This document shows, one piece after another, positions 17,278 through 29,503 of a stretch of DNA of 64,000 nt (its first letter is position 1; every line of letters begins with the position of its first letter). The position numbers and the translations under genes were made by a program. The notes beneath the pieces were generated by a model. That model had not been told where the DNA came from. It searched no databases and saw only the letters and a program-made list of their open reading frames with translations. This stretch comes from Pseudarthrobacter albicanus (lineage in GTDB: Bacteria; Actinomycetota; Actinomycetes; Actinomycetales; Micrococcaceae). The stretch lies in assembly GCF_018224015.1 (NCBI RefSeq), contig NZ_JAGPOT010000013.1, positions 28,627-92,626 on the forward strand, given 5' to 3'.

Positions 17278-18684
17278 CTAGTCCAGGTAGGCGGCCAAAC
17301 GGCTGGAGGCGCTGGGCGGACGAAATCCCGTGGCCTGGATTTTCCCGAGCTCAAGCACGCTGTTCAGCGGCCTGGCGGCGGCGTCTTTGCCGCCGAAGTA
17401 CTCTGCCGTACTGACGCCCGAGACATCCGTGCGGGCGGCGCCGGACAGCTCATAGACGTCCGCGGCAACATCCGCCCATGACTGGGGCTCGCCGTCGTTG
17501 GACAGGTTATAGGTGCCGAACTCCGCGCCCGTCTCGAGCAGGTGACGGATCCCGGCTGCGATGTCCCGGGTGAAGCTGAGTCTGCCGGTCTGGTCGTTGA
17601 CGACGGACGGTTCAATGCCGCGGTCGGCCAGGGACGCCATGGTGCGGACGAAGTTGTTGCCTTCGCCGATGACCCAGCTGGTGCGCACGATGTAGTGCCG
17701 GGGCACGACGCTGACGACGGCGTCGCCCGCGGCCTTGGTCTGGCCGTACACGCCCAGCGGCGAGAGTGCTTCGTCTTCCGCGTGGCTCCCGGTCGCGCCG
17801 TCGAACACATAGTCGGATGAGACATGGACGAGGGTCAGGTCATGTTCGACGGCGGTCCTGGCCAGCCTGGCGACGGCGGTGACGTTGATGGCCCACGCAG
17901 CGGTTCTCCCCTCCGGCGATTCGGCGGCGTCGACGGCGGTGTAGGCGGCCGCGTTGATGATCGTGGAGTAGTTTTTCCAGTTCCTGGTGGTGAACGACGC
18001 CTCAGCCCCGAGGTCGAACTCACTGCGGCCGGCGAACTCGACGGACGCGTCGCCGTCGTACAGGTCCCGGAGGGCCTTGCCGAGCTGGCCGTCGGCGCCG
18101 AGCACGAGGATCTTCTTCGCCGGCATCGGGACCACCTCCGCGAGGCGGGGGTGGGCCTTGTCCTTATCCGAGAGCTCGGCCTGCTCCAGCGGCACGGGCC
18201 AGGCGATGTCCGCGGACTCGTCCGCGAGGTTCAGGAAGGTGTACTGGCCCTGCGCGTCCGCGGACCAGTGGTCGTTGACCAGATAGGTATAGGCGGTGTT
18301 GTCCGCCAGGGTCTGGAACCCGTTGCCCACACCCCGGGGGATGAAGATGGCCTGGCTGGGGTCGAGGTCCGCGGTGAAGACGGCGCCGAAGGACGGGCCC
18401 TCGCGCAGGTCCACCCAGGCGCCGAAGATCCGGCCGGTGGCCACGGAAATGAACTTGTCCCACGGTTCGGCGTGGATCCCGCGGGTGGTCCCGGCCTTTT
18501 CGTTGAAGGAGATGTTGTTCTGCACCGGGCGGAAGTCCGGCAGGCCGAGGGCCACCATTTTTTCCCGCTGCCAGTTCTCCTTGAACCAGCCGCGGTTGTC
18601 GCCGTGGACCGGAAGGTCGTAGAGGACGACGCCGGGGATTGACGTTTCGTGCGCGGTGAGCTGTTTGGAGAACTCGATCGGCAT
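17278..18684 (-). CDS. Fused dTDP-4-dehydrorhamnose 3,5-epimerase (RmlC) and reductase (RmlD)
   Basis: The 468-residue protein joins a cupin epimerase (about residues 1-185; RGIHAEPWDKF holds the catalytic His) to a short-chain reductase (about 190-468; GADGQLGKAL nucleotide site, VSSDYVFDG, YGQTK catalytic Tyr-Lys). Together they convert dTDP-4-keto-6-deoxyglucose to dTDP-rhamnose. rfbB, 3 bp upstream, makes the substrate, and rfbA is divergent, so the set is complete for dTDP-rhamnose. The fusion is known in Arthrobacter-like genomes. dTDP-rhamnose is used for cell-wall glycan and exopolysaccharide. Confidence 0.92.
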   Translation of the reverse strand: MPIEFSKQLTAHETSIPGVVLYDLPVHGDNRGWFKENWQREKMVALGLPDFRPVQNNISFNEKAGTTRGIHAEPWDKFISVATGRIFGAWVDLREGPSFGAVFTADLDPSQAIFIPRGVGNGFQTLADNTAYTYLVNDHWSADAQGQYTFLNLADESADIAWPVPLEQAELSDKDKAHPRLAEVVPMPAKKILVLGADGQLGKALRDLYDGDASVEFAGRSEFDLGAEASFTTRNWKNYSTIINAAAYTAVDAAESPEGRTAAWAINVTAVARLARTAVEHDLTLVHVSSDYVFDGATGSHAEDEALSPLGVYGQTKAAGDAVVSVVPRHYIVRTSWVIGEGNNFVRTMASLADRGIEPSVVNDQTGRLSFTRDIAAGIRHLLETGAEFGTYNLSNDGEPQSWADVAADVYELSGAARTDVSGVSTAEYFGGKDAAARPLNSVLELGKIQATGFRPPSASSRLAAYLD

Positions 18685-18687
18685 GCT

Positions 18688-19692
<1,005 letters not shown>

Positions 19693-19741
19693 TTACGGTA
19701 CCCGATTTGCTGCGGCCGTTAGTGACGGCAATGATTGGGGC

Positions 19742-20614
19742 ATGCGCGGAATAATACTTGCCGGCGGTACCGGCTCCCGACTCCATCCCATCACCATGGG
19801 AGTGAGCAAGCAGCTGGTCCCCGTTTACGACAAGCCGATGATCTACTATCCGCTGTCCACCCTTATCCTCGCCGGCATCCGGGACATCCTGATCATCACC
19901 ACCCCGCAGGACGCCGAGCAGTTCCAGCGGCTGCTGGGCGACGGCTCCCGGTTCGGCGTCAACCTCAGCTATGTGCAGCAGCCTTCGCCCGACGGACTGG
20001 CGCAGGCCTTCATCCTGGGCGCCGGGCACATCGGCAACGAACCTGTTGCCCTGATTCTGGGCGACAACATCTTCTATGGCCCCGGCATGGGCGCGCAGCT
20101 GCGACGTTTCGGGGACATCGACGGCGGCGCTGTCTTCGGGTACTGGGTTTCGGATCCGACGGCGTACGGGGTGGTCGAATTCGACGGCTCCGGAAAGGCC
20201 ATCTCCCTGGAAGAGAAGCCGGAGAATCCCAAGAGCCACTACGCGGTACCGGGGCTGTACTTTTACGACAACGAGGTCGTTGACATTGCAAAGAACCTGA
20301 GCCCCTCACCCCGGGGTGAACTCGAAATCACCGACGTGAACCGCACCTACCTGGAACGCGGCAAGCTCCATGTCGAAATCCTGCCCCGCGGGACCGCATG
20401 GCTGGACACCGGTACGTTCAGTGACCTGAACGATGCGTCCAACTTTGTCCGCACCACCGAGAACCGTCAGGGACTCAAGATCGGCGCCCCCGAGGAAATC
20501 GCGTGGCGCCTGGGATACCTGAGCGATGACGAACTGCGCGTGCGCGCCGAAGGCCTGGTCAAGAGCGGCTACGGAACCTACCTGCTGGAACTCCTCCGCA
20601 GCGCCGCCTCCTAG
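19742..20614 (+). CDS. rfbA: Glucose-1-phosphate thymidylyltransferase RmlA/RfbA
   Basis: The 290-residue nucleotidyltransferase starts [18 protein letters not shown], the pyrophosphorylase signature, followed by [18 protein letters not shown] and GDNIFYG. It makes dTDP-glucose, the first step of the rhamnose pathway. I took the ATG at 19742, which places the signature at the N-terminus. It is divergent from rfbB; the pathway is complete with the fused gene. Confidence 0.95.
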   Translation: MRGIILAGGTGSRLHPITMGVSKQLVPVYDKPMIYYPLSTLILAGIRDILIITTPQDAEQFQRLLGDGSRFGVNLSYVQQPSPDGLAQAFILGAGHIGNEPVALILGDNIFYGPGMGAQLRRFGDIDGGAVFGYWVSDPTAYGVVEFDGSGKAISLEEKPENPKSHYAVPGLYFYDNEVVDIAKNLSPSPRGELEITDVNRTYLERGKLHVEILPRGTAWLDTGTFSDLNDASNFVRTTENRQGLKIGAPEEIAWRLGYLSDDELRVRAEGLVKSGYGTYLLELLRSAAS

Positions 20615-20624
20615 CGGTTCCTGC

Positions 20625-20788
20625 ACCGGTTCATGAACCGGTATTCCCCAGTGTGAGCCCCCGGTGACCGGCCATGGCTTGTAGTCTGGGACATGGCTGG
20701 AACCTCCAAAAATTCAAATGTGGCTCTACCAGCGAAACCATGATTCACACGGCAACCCACGACTCTCTTTGAACCGGAGGTTCCAGCC
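20625..20788. repeat. Palindrome and long-range inverted repeat between rfbA and metG
   Basis: ACCGGTTCATGAACCGGT (20625-20642) is a perfect 18-bp palindrome just after rfbA. Further on, GGCTGGAACCTCC (20695-20707) is the exact complement of GGAGGTTCCAGCC (20776-20788), 68 bp apart, and AGCCCC-AAACC-GGGGGCT overlaps the second arm as a small hairpin next to the metG stop. Both flanking genes end here, so bidirectional termination is one reading. Confidence 0.65.
20693..20743 (+). CDS. Possible 16-codon leaderless ORF
   Basis: TAGTCT (20682-20687) lies 5 nt before ATG and opens MAGTSKNSNVALPAKP followed by TGA. The promoter-to-start geometry is that of other leaderless genes in the window, but the peptide is very short and no homologue is known to me. 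It may be the surviving 5' end of a deleted gene. One arm of the long inverted repeat lies within codons 2-5. Confidence 0.25.
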   Translation: MAGTSKNSNVALPAKP

Positions 20789-20814
20789 CCAAACCGGGGG
20801 CTACCTTCATATCT

Positions 20815-22374
20815 CTAGGCCTCGGCGGGCTCCTCGTACTTCGGGAAGACCGGGGCCGGGGCGGGCAGGGCCGTGCCCGCGGCGATGGGCGTTTCAAGAG
20901 CCGCGAACTGGCGCGCCTCACCCTCGGGCTGGCCCAGCGTGTCCAGGATGGCAGCGGCCGCCGTCGGCATCACCGGCTGCGCCAGAATCGACACGATCCG
21001 CAGCACCTCCAGGGTGGCATACAGGACCGTGTTCATGCGCTCGACGTCGGTCTTGCGCAGCACCCAGGGGGCCTGCTCGGCGAAGTAGGCGTTGGTGTCA
21101 CCGAGGACGCCCCAGATTGCCTCCAGGGCGCGGCTGAATTCCTGCTTCTCAAAGGCGGCGCGCGAGATTTCCAGCAGGCCCTTCGCCTGGCCCAGCAGCG
21201 CGGCGTCCTCGGCGGAGAACGCGCCGGGGACGGGAACGCGGCCTTCGCAGTTCTTCGCCACCATGGACAGCGAACGCTGGGCCAGGTTGCCGAAGTTGTT
21301 GGCGAGGTCGGAGTTCATCCGGCCCACGATTGCCTCGTGGTTGTAGTTGCCGTCCGCGCCGAACGGGACCTCGCGGAGGAAGAAGAACCGCACCTGGTCC
21401 AGTCCGTACTGGGACACGAAGTCCGCGGGTGCCACCACGTTGCCCAGTGACTTGGACATCTTGACGCCGTTGTTCTGCAGGAAGCCGTGGATCATGACCC
21501 GCTTGGGCAGTTCCAGCCCGGCGGACATCAGGAAGGCGGGCCAGTAGATGGCATGGAACCGGGAAATGTCCTTGCCGATCACATGGACATCGGCCGGCCA
21601 GAACTTCTTGAAGGATTCCGACTCAACGTCCGGGTAGCCGACGCCGGTGAGATAGTTGGTGAGCGCATCGACCCACACATACATGACGTGGTTGTCGTTG
21701 CCCGGCACCGGAACGCCCCAGTCGAACGTGGTCCGGCTGATGGACAGGTCCTCCAGGCCGCGCTTGACGAAGCTGATGACCTCGTTGAACCGCGACTGGG
21801 GTGCACCGAATTCCGGGTGCGCCTCATACAGCGCCAGCAGCTTGTCCTGGTAGGCGGAGAGCCGGAAGAAGTAGCTCTCCTCGGCCGTCCACGTGACCTC
21901 GGTGTCCGATTCGCGCGAGTAGCGCAGGCCGTCGTCCTTGACCACGGTCTCGTCTTCGCCGTAATACGCCTCGTCGCGGACCGAGTACCAGCCTTCGTAC
22001 TTGGACAGGTAGATGTCCCCGTTGGCCTCCATCTTCTTCCAGATGGCCTGCGATGCCGCATAGTGGTCGGCGTCGGTGGTGCGGATGAATCGGTCGTAGG
22101 AGATCCCCAGGGCCGCGTGCGCCGCCTTGTAGATCCCGGCGTTCCGGTCCACCAGCTCCTTGGGCGTGACGCCTTCCTTCTCGGCGGCCTGGGCGATCTT
22201 CATGCCGTGCTCGTCCGTTCCGGTCAGGAAGAAGACGTCGTGCCCGTCCAGGCGCTTGAAGCGTGCCATCGCATCGGTAGCGATGTACTCGTAGGCGTGG
22301 CCGATATGCGGCACCCCGTTGGGGTACGTGATGGCCGTGGTGATGTAGAACGGGGTCTTGTCAGTTGAAGTCAC
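20815..22374 (-). CDS. metG: Methionyl-tRNA synthetase MetG
   Basis: The 519-residue class I synthetase has HIGH exactly (VPHIGHAY, residues 22-29) and KMSKS ([12 protein letters not shown]). It lacks the C-terminal tRNA-binding domain of E. coli MetG, as is usual in actinobacteria, and ends in a short acidic tail. The GTG at 22374 starts [15 protein letters not shown], the family N-terminus. It follows the ABC ATPase gene by 9 bp on the same strand, so it could be co-transcribed with the transporter. No RNA switch is visible upstream. Confidence 0.95.
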   Translation of the reverse strand: MTSTDKTPFYITTAITYPNGVPHIGHAYEYIATDAMARFKRLDGHDVFFLTGTDEHGMKIAQAAEKEGVTPKELVDRNAGIYKAAHAALGISYDRFIRTTDADHYAASQAIWKKMEANGDIYLSKYEGWYSVRDEAYYGEDETVVKDDGLRYSRESDTEVTWTAEESYFFRLSAYQDKLLALYEAHPEFGAPQSRFNEVISFVKRGLEDLSISRTTFDWGVPVPGNDNHVMYVWVDALTNYLTGVGYPDVESESFKKFWPADVHVIGKDISRFHAIYWPAFLMSAGLELPKRVMIHGFLQNNGVKMSKSLGNVVAPADFVSQYGLDQVRFFFLREVPFGADGNYNHEAIVGRMNSDLANNFGNLAQRSLSMVAKNCEGRVPVPGAFSAEDAALLGQAKGLLEISRAAFEKQEFSRALEAIWGVLGDTNAYFAEQAPWVLRKTDVERMNTVLYATLEVLRIVSILAQPVMPTAAAAILDTLGQPEGEARQFAALETPIAAGTALPAPAPVFPKYEEPAEA

Positions 22375-22383
22375 TGGTTAAAC

Positions 22384-23151
22384 CTAGATCAGTTCGGTCA
22401 GGGTATCGGTCTGCCGGACGAGTTCGTGGTCATGTGAAGCGACCAGGACGGCGATTCCGTCCGACGTCGTGTCCTTGAGGATGCTGATGATGCGGTTGGC
22501 CGAGGCCCGGTCCAGGCTGGCGGTGGGCTCGTCCACGATCAGCACGCGGGTGCCGAGGATCAGCGCCCGGGCGATCGCCACGCGCTGGCGTTCACCGCCG
22601 GAGAGCTGGGCGGGACGGTGGCGCATCCGCCGGCCGAGGCCCACGAGGTCCAGGAGGTCCTTGGCCATGGCGCGGCGCTGGTCCACCTCGCCGTCCGGCA
22701 CGGCCGGCAGCAGGACGTTTTCCAGCGCGCTCATGCCGTCGATCAGGGCCCCGCCCTGGTCGACGTAGCCGATCAGCGCCCGGCGGCGGTCGGCGATCTC
22801 GTCGTCGCCCATGGTTTCGAGCGAATCGCCTTCCCAGAAGACCCGGCCCGACGTCGGCAGGGTCAGGCCCGCGCTGACGGTCAGGATGCTGGTCTTGCCG
22901 GAGCCGCTGCGGCCGGCGATGCAGTGCATCTCGCCGGCGTGCAGCGTCAGGTTGAAGTCGTCCACGACGTCGACGGTCTCGGCACCGCCCTTGCCGCCGC
23001 CGTAGTGGATGGTGATGTTGCTCAGCTCGAGCGGCGTGGCGTGGTCCGCGGCCTTCACGATGGTGTTGGCACGGGTCTTGTGTGCACTCTTCCGGGTGCT
23101 GGCGGTCATCCGGTCGTGGGCCGCCCGGTCAGGGTTCAGCTCGTTAGTCAT
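22384..23151 (-). CDS. ABC transporter ATPase, LolD/MacB type
   Basis: The 255-residue ATPase has Walker A GRSGSGKTS, the signature LSGGERQRVAIARAL, Walker B VLIVDEPTA and the H-loop SHDHEL. The first 40 residues are a charged extension. Its start overlaps the permease stop as ATGA, so it powers that FtsX-type permease. The family extracts lipoproteins or peptides or acts mechanically on the envelope rather than importing nutrients. Substrate is unknown. Confidence 0.9.
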   Translation of the reverse strand: MTNELNPDRAAHDRMTASTRKSAHKTRANTIVKAADHATPLELSNITIHYGGGKGGAETVDVVDDFNLTLHAGEMHCIAGRSGSGKTSILTVSAGLTLPTSGRVFWEGDSLETMGDDEIADRRRALIGYVDQGGALIDGMSALENVLLPAVPDGEVDQRRAMAKDLLDLVGLGRRMRHRPAQLSGGERQRVAIARALILGTRVLIVDEPTASLDRASANRIISILKDTTSDGIAVLVASHDHELVRQTDTLTELI

Positions 23152-25937
23152 TTGACTACTTTCGTTGCAATGGGAATCCAGCAGAGTACGGCCACGAGTC
23201 CGGCGAGACCGGCCCAGAGTGCGGCGTAGGGGGCGAGGAGCAGGCCGATGCCGAGGGCGCCCAGGACACCCAGCGGCAGCGCGATGGTCCCCACCATGGC
23301 GTTTTCGAAGAAGCGGACCTGGCCCAGCATGTCCGGATTCCAGCCCATCGCCTGCAGCGTGCCGAGGTACTGGCGCTTGGCCTGCAGCTCGAAGCGGCCG
23401 GTGACCATGGTCAGCACGAGCCCTACGGCCACCCCGGCCAGGGCCAGGATGATGCTTGGCAGCACGATGCTGGCCGCGGCAAGCCCGGACAGCGCACTGG
23501 CCCCGGCCGCCCGGGGGATGTCGATCAGCAGCGCGGCCAGGCCGCCCGCCGCGGCGCCGAAGACGCCGACGGCGACAGCCAGGGCTCCGGTGTTGAACTT
23601 GTTGGTGCTCAGCTGCCGGTTGGCGAAGGTGAGCGCGGAATCGACCGGGATCAGGCGTTCGTCGTGCTGCGGTTCCTGGTCCACTTCCTCGCGGTGGCGC
23701 AGCTGCTGCGCGGCGAAGTACGCGGCGCCGACGTACAGTGCCAGGACGGAGGCCGAGACGATGGCGGTGGCCGGGTTCCAGCTGACGAGGCTGAGGACCG
23801 TTCCGGCCACGGCCAGGAAGGCTGCGCCGACGCCGAATTCGGCCAGCACCCAGGAGCGGATCCGGCGCTGGGTCCAGCCCATGGCACGCAGCGTTCCTGC
23901 CTCGCTGCGCCGCTTGCGGACGTAGCTGACGGTCGAGGCCCCGGTCAGCAGGGCCGCGCCGCACAGGGTCAGGAACAGCAGGGTCAGGTTGGTCCCGGTG
24001 AGCGAGGCGGAGACGGCGTCCGCGGCGTCCTGCCGGACCCACGACTGCTGGACGGTGCCCAGCGCGGACTCCTTGCCGGCGTCGTCCTTGGAGTACCCCG
24101 GGACGAAAATGCTCGCGTCCTCACGGGCGGAGCCGGCAACAACGGTCGCCTGCAGCCCCATGTCCCTGATCTCGTTGGCGAGCTGCTCGACGTCGGGCTG
24201 CGCCTGCTTCCAGCTGCCCGGGACCTTGGCCCGGACGCGGATGGCGTCGATCACCGAGGCGTTCTGGTCGAAGCCGCGGGCTGCGGCGAGGCCGTAGAAG
24301 TCGGTGATGGCGCCGGCGGACTGGCTGGCCAGGCCCGTGGCGCTGAGTGAGGGCTTGAGGCCGGTGGGTGCGACGTCCTTGCCGGCGGCGTCCTTGGTGA
24401 GGGTGAAGGGGGTGGGGTCGTAGCCGCCCAGGGGGAGCCGGTTCACGTCGCCGGCAGCTTCCCGGACCTTGGCCGGGTCGAAGGTGCCGTAGACCATTGC
24501 GAGCGGTGTGGCCAGCTTCTTGCCGGTGTCCAGGTTGTCCCGGTAGGACCGCTCGTCCACGGGGTTGCGCTGGGTCTGGTCGACGGGTGCGCCGTTGGCG
24601 GCCTTCTCCGGCAGCCGGTTCACGGTCACCCATTCCCCGGGCGTGGCCGACTTGCCGACGGCGCCGTTCGCGGCGGTGGACCCGTCGGTGTACTTGGGGG
24701 CGGCGGCGAAGTCGGTGCTCCACGTGGCGGGGTTGTACAGTCCCTGGCTGAAGCTGCCGGTGTCCCCCAGCAGCTGGGACAGGTCCTTGGAGCCGGGCCA
24801 GGCCAGGGCGAACGGGGATTTGGAGACGAACGGCAGGTAGTCCTTGTCCAGCGAACGGGACACGGTGCCGACGTCCTTGGTGACGTTGCCGGAACCGTCG
24901 ATTTCCTCGATCTTGACCGAGTACTTCAGGTCCAGCGAGGTGCCGGAGCGGACAATCAGCGGGATCGCCTGGGAGTCGGCGGTGAGCTGGCCGCTGCGCT
25001 TGGCCTGCTGGTACTGGCTCATCAGCGGGGCCCAGTACTTGAGCTTGACGCCGAGGAAGTCGGGGCCCTCCTTCAGCTGGTCCATGCCGATGCCGCTGCT
25101 GAAGAGGCTCTCGAAGTGCCGGCCAACCGCCCCGGCGTTGCGGGCGTCCGCCGCGGGGGCCTTCTCCAGCGGGGCCAGGAAGTCGCCCGCGGAGCCGAGC
25201 AGGGCGCGTTCGGAGACGGGGTCGACGGCGACGACGGACTCGGTCACCTGCGGGGCCATCGGCAGCGAGACGGAGAGGTTGAAGAGGGTGTGTTCGGAGC
25301 CGCCGGCCGGGGCCGGGAACTTGATGCCGGTCTCCCCGGCCGGGCCGGCGATTCGGACGTTCTTCCCGCCGGCGACCTGTTCCTGGATGAGCTTGGCCTT
25401 GCCGAGGGAGCCTTCCGCCGTGGTCTTGAACAGGGTCTGGTCCGAGACGCCATCGGAGCTGACGGCACTGGCGGTGAGCCGGTACTTTTTGGGCGCATCG
25501 CTCAGGACCGACTCGGCGGCCGGCCATTTGCTCGGGTCGGTGGCGGTGGGGTCCCCCGAGGTGCCTGCGAGGCCGGCGTTGTAGCCGAGGTAGTCCGTGG
25601 CGTCCAGGCGCGGGGATTCCAGGTTCTGGGTGACGCGTGAGACGAGGCTGATCGGCGCTGCCACCGATGTGCCGGACAGCTTCCGGATGGCATCCAGCTG
25701 GTCGAAGCCGATGCCGCCCTGGCCGTTGGCGATGTCCGGCTGCATGAGCCCTGCGTTGTCGCTGGCCTTGACCTGGACGAGGATGTCGTAGAGTCCCCGG
25801 GAGTTCTGGTCAACGGTCCGGTTGAGTGCCGCCTGCGACTGGCCCTGGACCAGGACCGACAGGCACATGGCCGCGATCAAGATGGACGCGGTCAGCAGAA
25901 GCACTCTGCTTCTGATGAACCTCTGGACGGCGTTCAT
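23148..25937 (-). CDS. FtsX-like ABC permease with large extracellular domain
   Basis: The 929-residue protein has an N-terminal membrane helix (VLLLTASILIAAMCLSVLV), an extracellular domain of about 600 residues, and then membrane helices near residues 645-665, 695-745 and a final cluster from about 790 to 925. The segment SYVRKRRSEAGTLRAMGWTQRRI and the later QYLGTLQAMGWNPDMLGQV are the repeated FtsX coupling helices. It is exported half of an ABC unit with the ATPase downstream (ATGA overlap). Large periplasm-like domains in this family bind envelope cargo. The substrate cannot be told. Confidence 0.88.
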   Translation of the reverse strand: MNAVQRFIRSRVLLLTASILIAAMCLSVLVQGQSQAALNRTVDQNSRGLYDILVQVKASDNAGLMQPDIANGQGGIGFDQLDAIRKLSGTSVAAPISLVSRVTQNLESPRLDATDYLGYNAGLAGTSGDPTATDPSKWPAAESVLSDAPKKYRLTASAVSSDGVSDQTLFKTTAEGSLGKAKLIQEQVAGGKNVRIAGPAGETGIKFPAPAGGSEHTLFNLSVSLPMAPQVTESVVAVDPVSERALLGSAGDFLAPLEKAPAADARNAGAVGRHFESLFSSGIGMDQLKEGPDFLGVKLKYWAPLMSQYQQAKRSGQLTADSQAIPLIVRSGTSLDLKYSVKIEEIDGSGNVTKDVGTVSRSLDKDYLPFVSKSPFALAWPGSKDLSQLLGDTGSFSQGLYNPATWSTDFAAAPKYTDGSTAANGAVGKSATPGEWVTVNRLPEKAANGAPVDQTQRNPVDERSYRDNLDTGKKLATPLAMVYGTFDPAKVREAAGDVNRLPLGGYDPTPFTLTKDAAGKDVAPTGLKPSLSATGLASQSAGAITDFYGLAAARGFDQNASVIDAIRVRAKVPGSWKQAQPDVEQLANEIRDMGLQATVVAGSAREDASIFVPGYSKDDAGKESALGTVQQSWVRQDAADAVSASLTGTNLTLLFLTLCGAALLTGASTVSYVRKRRSEAGTLRAMGWTQRRIRSWVLAEFGVGAAFLAVAGTVLSLVSWNPATAIVSASVLALYVGAAYFAAQQLRHREEVDQEPQHDERLIPVDSALTFANRQLSTNKFNTGALAVAVGVFGAAAGGLAALLIDIPRAAGASALSGLAAASIVLPSIILALAGVAVGLVLTMVTGRFELQAKRQYLGTLQAMGWNPDMLGQVRFFENAMVGTIALPLGVLGALGIGLLLAPYAALWAGLAGLVAVLCWIPIATKVVK

Positions 25938-26026
25938 TGGGCTCCTGAAAGCTGGATTGCGTGCGCACGCCGCAGTTCATCCCGAGCGGAAATGAAGGCG
26001 TCCCCTGCCGGGCGTGCAAAAGTAAA

Positions 26027-26085
26027 GGCCGGTCTGCCGGCCAGGTTCCGAAAATTCGGACCTAGCCATTGTACGCAGACCGGCC
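26027..26085 (-). terminator. Terminator of serA whose loop holds a possible promoter for the ABC operon
   Basis: On the reverse strand GGCCGGTCTGC (26085-26075) pairs with GCAGACCGGCC (26037-26027) and is followed by TTTACTTTT, a convincing rho-independent terminator. The loop carries a small TCCGAA/TTCGGA hairpin and TACAAT (26073-26068), a good -10 hexamer pointing toward the permease gene. Overlap of terminator and promoter is inferred. Confidence 0.7.
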
Positions 26086-26155
26086 GCCCATCCGCGGACG
26101 CGCGACGGCGGCAGCCGCTTCCGGCAGTGCAGCGCCGCGCGTCCGCGCGGAAGGG

Positions 26156-27745
26156 CTAGTCCTCCAGATCAACCTCGCGGACCATCTCGGCGCCGATGCC
26201 GGCCTTGATCGCTTCAAGGACCTGCTGCGGCACGGAACTGTCGACGGTCAGGAGGGCCAGCACCTGGCCGCCCTCCGTCTGCCGCGCAACCTGCATGCCG
26301 GCGATGTTGATGTTGTTCATGCCGAGGATGTGCCCGATCGTGCCGACCACACCGGGGCGGTCCGCGTAGGCAACCACCACGAGGTGCTCGCTGATCGGGA
26401 TCTCCACCTCGAAGCCGTTGAGGCCCACGAGCTTCTGCACCTGCTTGGGCCCGGTCAGGGTTCCGGATACCGAGATCTGGCTGCCGTCGCTCAGCGCGCC
26501 GCGCAGGGTCAGGAGGTTCCGGTAGGACTCCGTCTCGGACGTGGTGATGAGGCGGACATTGATCCCGCGCTGCTCGGCGATGACCGGGGCGTTGACGTAG
26601 GAAACCGTCTCGGTCACGACGTCGGCGAAGATGCCCTTGAGGGCAGCCAGTTCCAGCACTTTGACATCGAGCGCGGCGATTTCGCCGGCAATCTCGACGT
26701 CGACCTGCGTCAGCGAGGCGTGGGTCATGGCCGTGAAGATGCGGCCGAGCTTCTCGATCAGCGGGATGCCCGGGCGGACGTCCTCGGCGATGACGCCCCC
26801 GGCGACGTTCACGGCGTCGGGCACCAGTTCACCGGCCAGCGCCAGGCGGACGGACTTCGCGACCGAGACGCCGGCCTTCTCCTGCGCTTCGTCGGTGGAG
26901 GCGCCCAGGTGCGGGGTGACCACGACGTTGTCGAGTTTGAAGAACGGCAGGTCGGTGCTGGGCTCCTTGACGAAGACGTCGACGGCGGCACCGGCGATCT
27001 CGCCGTCCTGGAGGGCGGTGTAGAGGGCCTCCTCGTCCACGAGTCCGCCGCGGGCGACGTTGACGACGTAGGCCGTCTTCTTCATCTTCGCGAAGGCCTC
27101 GGCGCCGAGCATGCCGACGGTCTCGGGGGTCTTGGGCATGTGGATGGTGATGAAGTCCGACTGCGCCAGGAGCTCGTCCAGGCTCACCGGCTGCACGCCG
27201 AGCTGGGCGGCGCGGGCGGAGGTGATGTAGGGGTCGTAGGCGAGGATCTTGGTATCGAAGCCCTGCAGGCGGGCCGCGACGAGGGCGCCGATCCGGCCCA
27301 GGCCGATGATGCCGATCTTCTTCTCGAACAGTTCGATGCCGGTGTACTTGGACCGCTTCCACTCGCCGTCCTTGAGGGCGGCGCTGGCCTGCGGGATGTG
27401 CCGGGCGAGGCTCAGGATGTGGCCGACGGTGAGTTCGGCGGCGGAGACGATGTTCGAGGTGGGCGCGTTGACCACCATGACACCTGCCTGCGTGGCGGCC
27501 TTGATGTCCACGTTGTCCAGGCCGACGCCGGCGCGGGCGATGACCTTCAGGTTCTTCGCGGCGGCAATGGCTTCGGCATCCACCTGGGTGGCGGAGCGGA
27601 CCAGGATGGCGTCGACGTCTGCGATCGCAGAGAGCAGCTGGGAGCGGTCGGCGCCGTCGATCTGGCGGATTTCAAAGTCCGGGCCGAGGGCCTCGACTGT
27701 GGCGGGCGAAAGTTCTTCGGCGAGCAGTACTACGGGTTTTGACAC
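26156..27745 (-). CDS. serA: D-3-phosphoglycerate dehydrogenase SerA
   Basis: The 529-residue protein is the long form: catalytic/NAD domains (GLGRIGALVAARL at about 146-158, active-site HLGAS), then an intervening domain and a C-terminal ACT domain (VVVAYADRPGVVGTIGHI) that senses serine. It starts serine synthesis by oxidising 3-phosphoglycerate. The GTG at 27745 was chosen because GAGGA precedes it by 6 nt and the N-terminus MSKPVVLLAE is typical. ilvC lies 126 bp upstream on the same strand. Confidence 0.95.
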   Translation of the reverse strand: MSKPVVLLAEELSPATVEALGPDFEIRQIDGADRSQLLSAIADVDAILVRSATQVDAEAIAAAKNLKVIARAGVGLDNVDIKAATQAGVMVVNAPTSNIVSAAELTVGHILSLARHIPQASAALKDGEWKRSKYTGIELFEKKIGIIGLGRIGALVAARLQGFDTKILAYDPYITSARAAQLGVQPVSLDELLAQSDFITIHMPKTPETVGMLGAEAFAKMKKTAYVVNVARGGLVDEEALYTALQDGEIAGAAVDVFVKEPSTDLPFFKLDNVVVTPHLGASTDEAQEKAGVSVAKSVRLALAGELVPDAVNVAGGVIAEDVRPGIPLIEKLGRIFTAMTHASLTQVDVEIAGEIAALDVKVLELAALKGIFADVVTETVSYVNAPVIAEQRGINVRLITTSETESYRNLLTLRGALSDGSQISVSGTLTGPKQVQKLVGLNGFEVEIPISEHLVVVAYADRPGVVGTIGHILGMNNINIAGMQVARQTEGGQVLALLTVDSSVPQQVLEAIKAGIGAEMVREVDLED

Positions 27746-27871
27746 GGCTGATCCTCTGCGTTGCAGTCCGGGGGATAAATCAAGTCTAGGCTGACGGAAA
27801 GGGCGGGCCCACATTGTTAAGCGTGGACCCGGCCTCACTGTTGCCTCGTGAATGGCGCCTGAACGGCAGCC

Positions 27872-29501
<1,630 letters not shown>

Positions 29502-29503
29502 GT

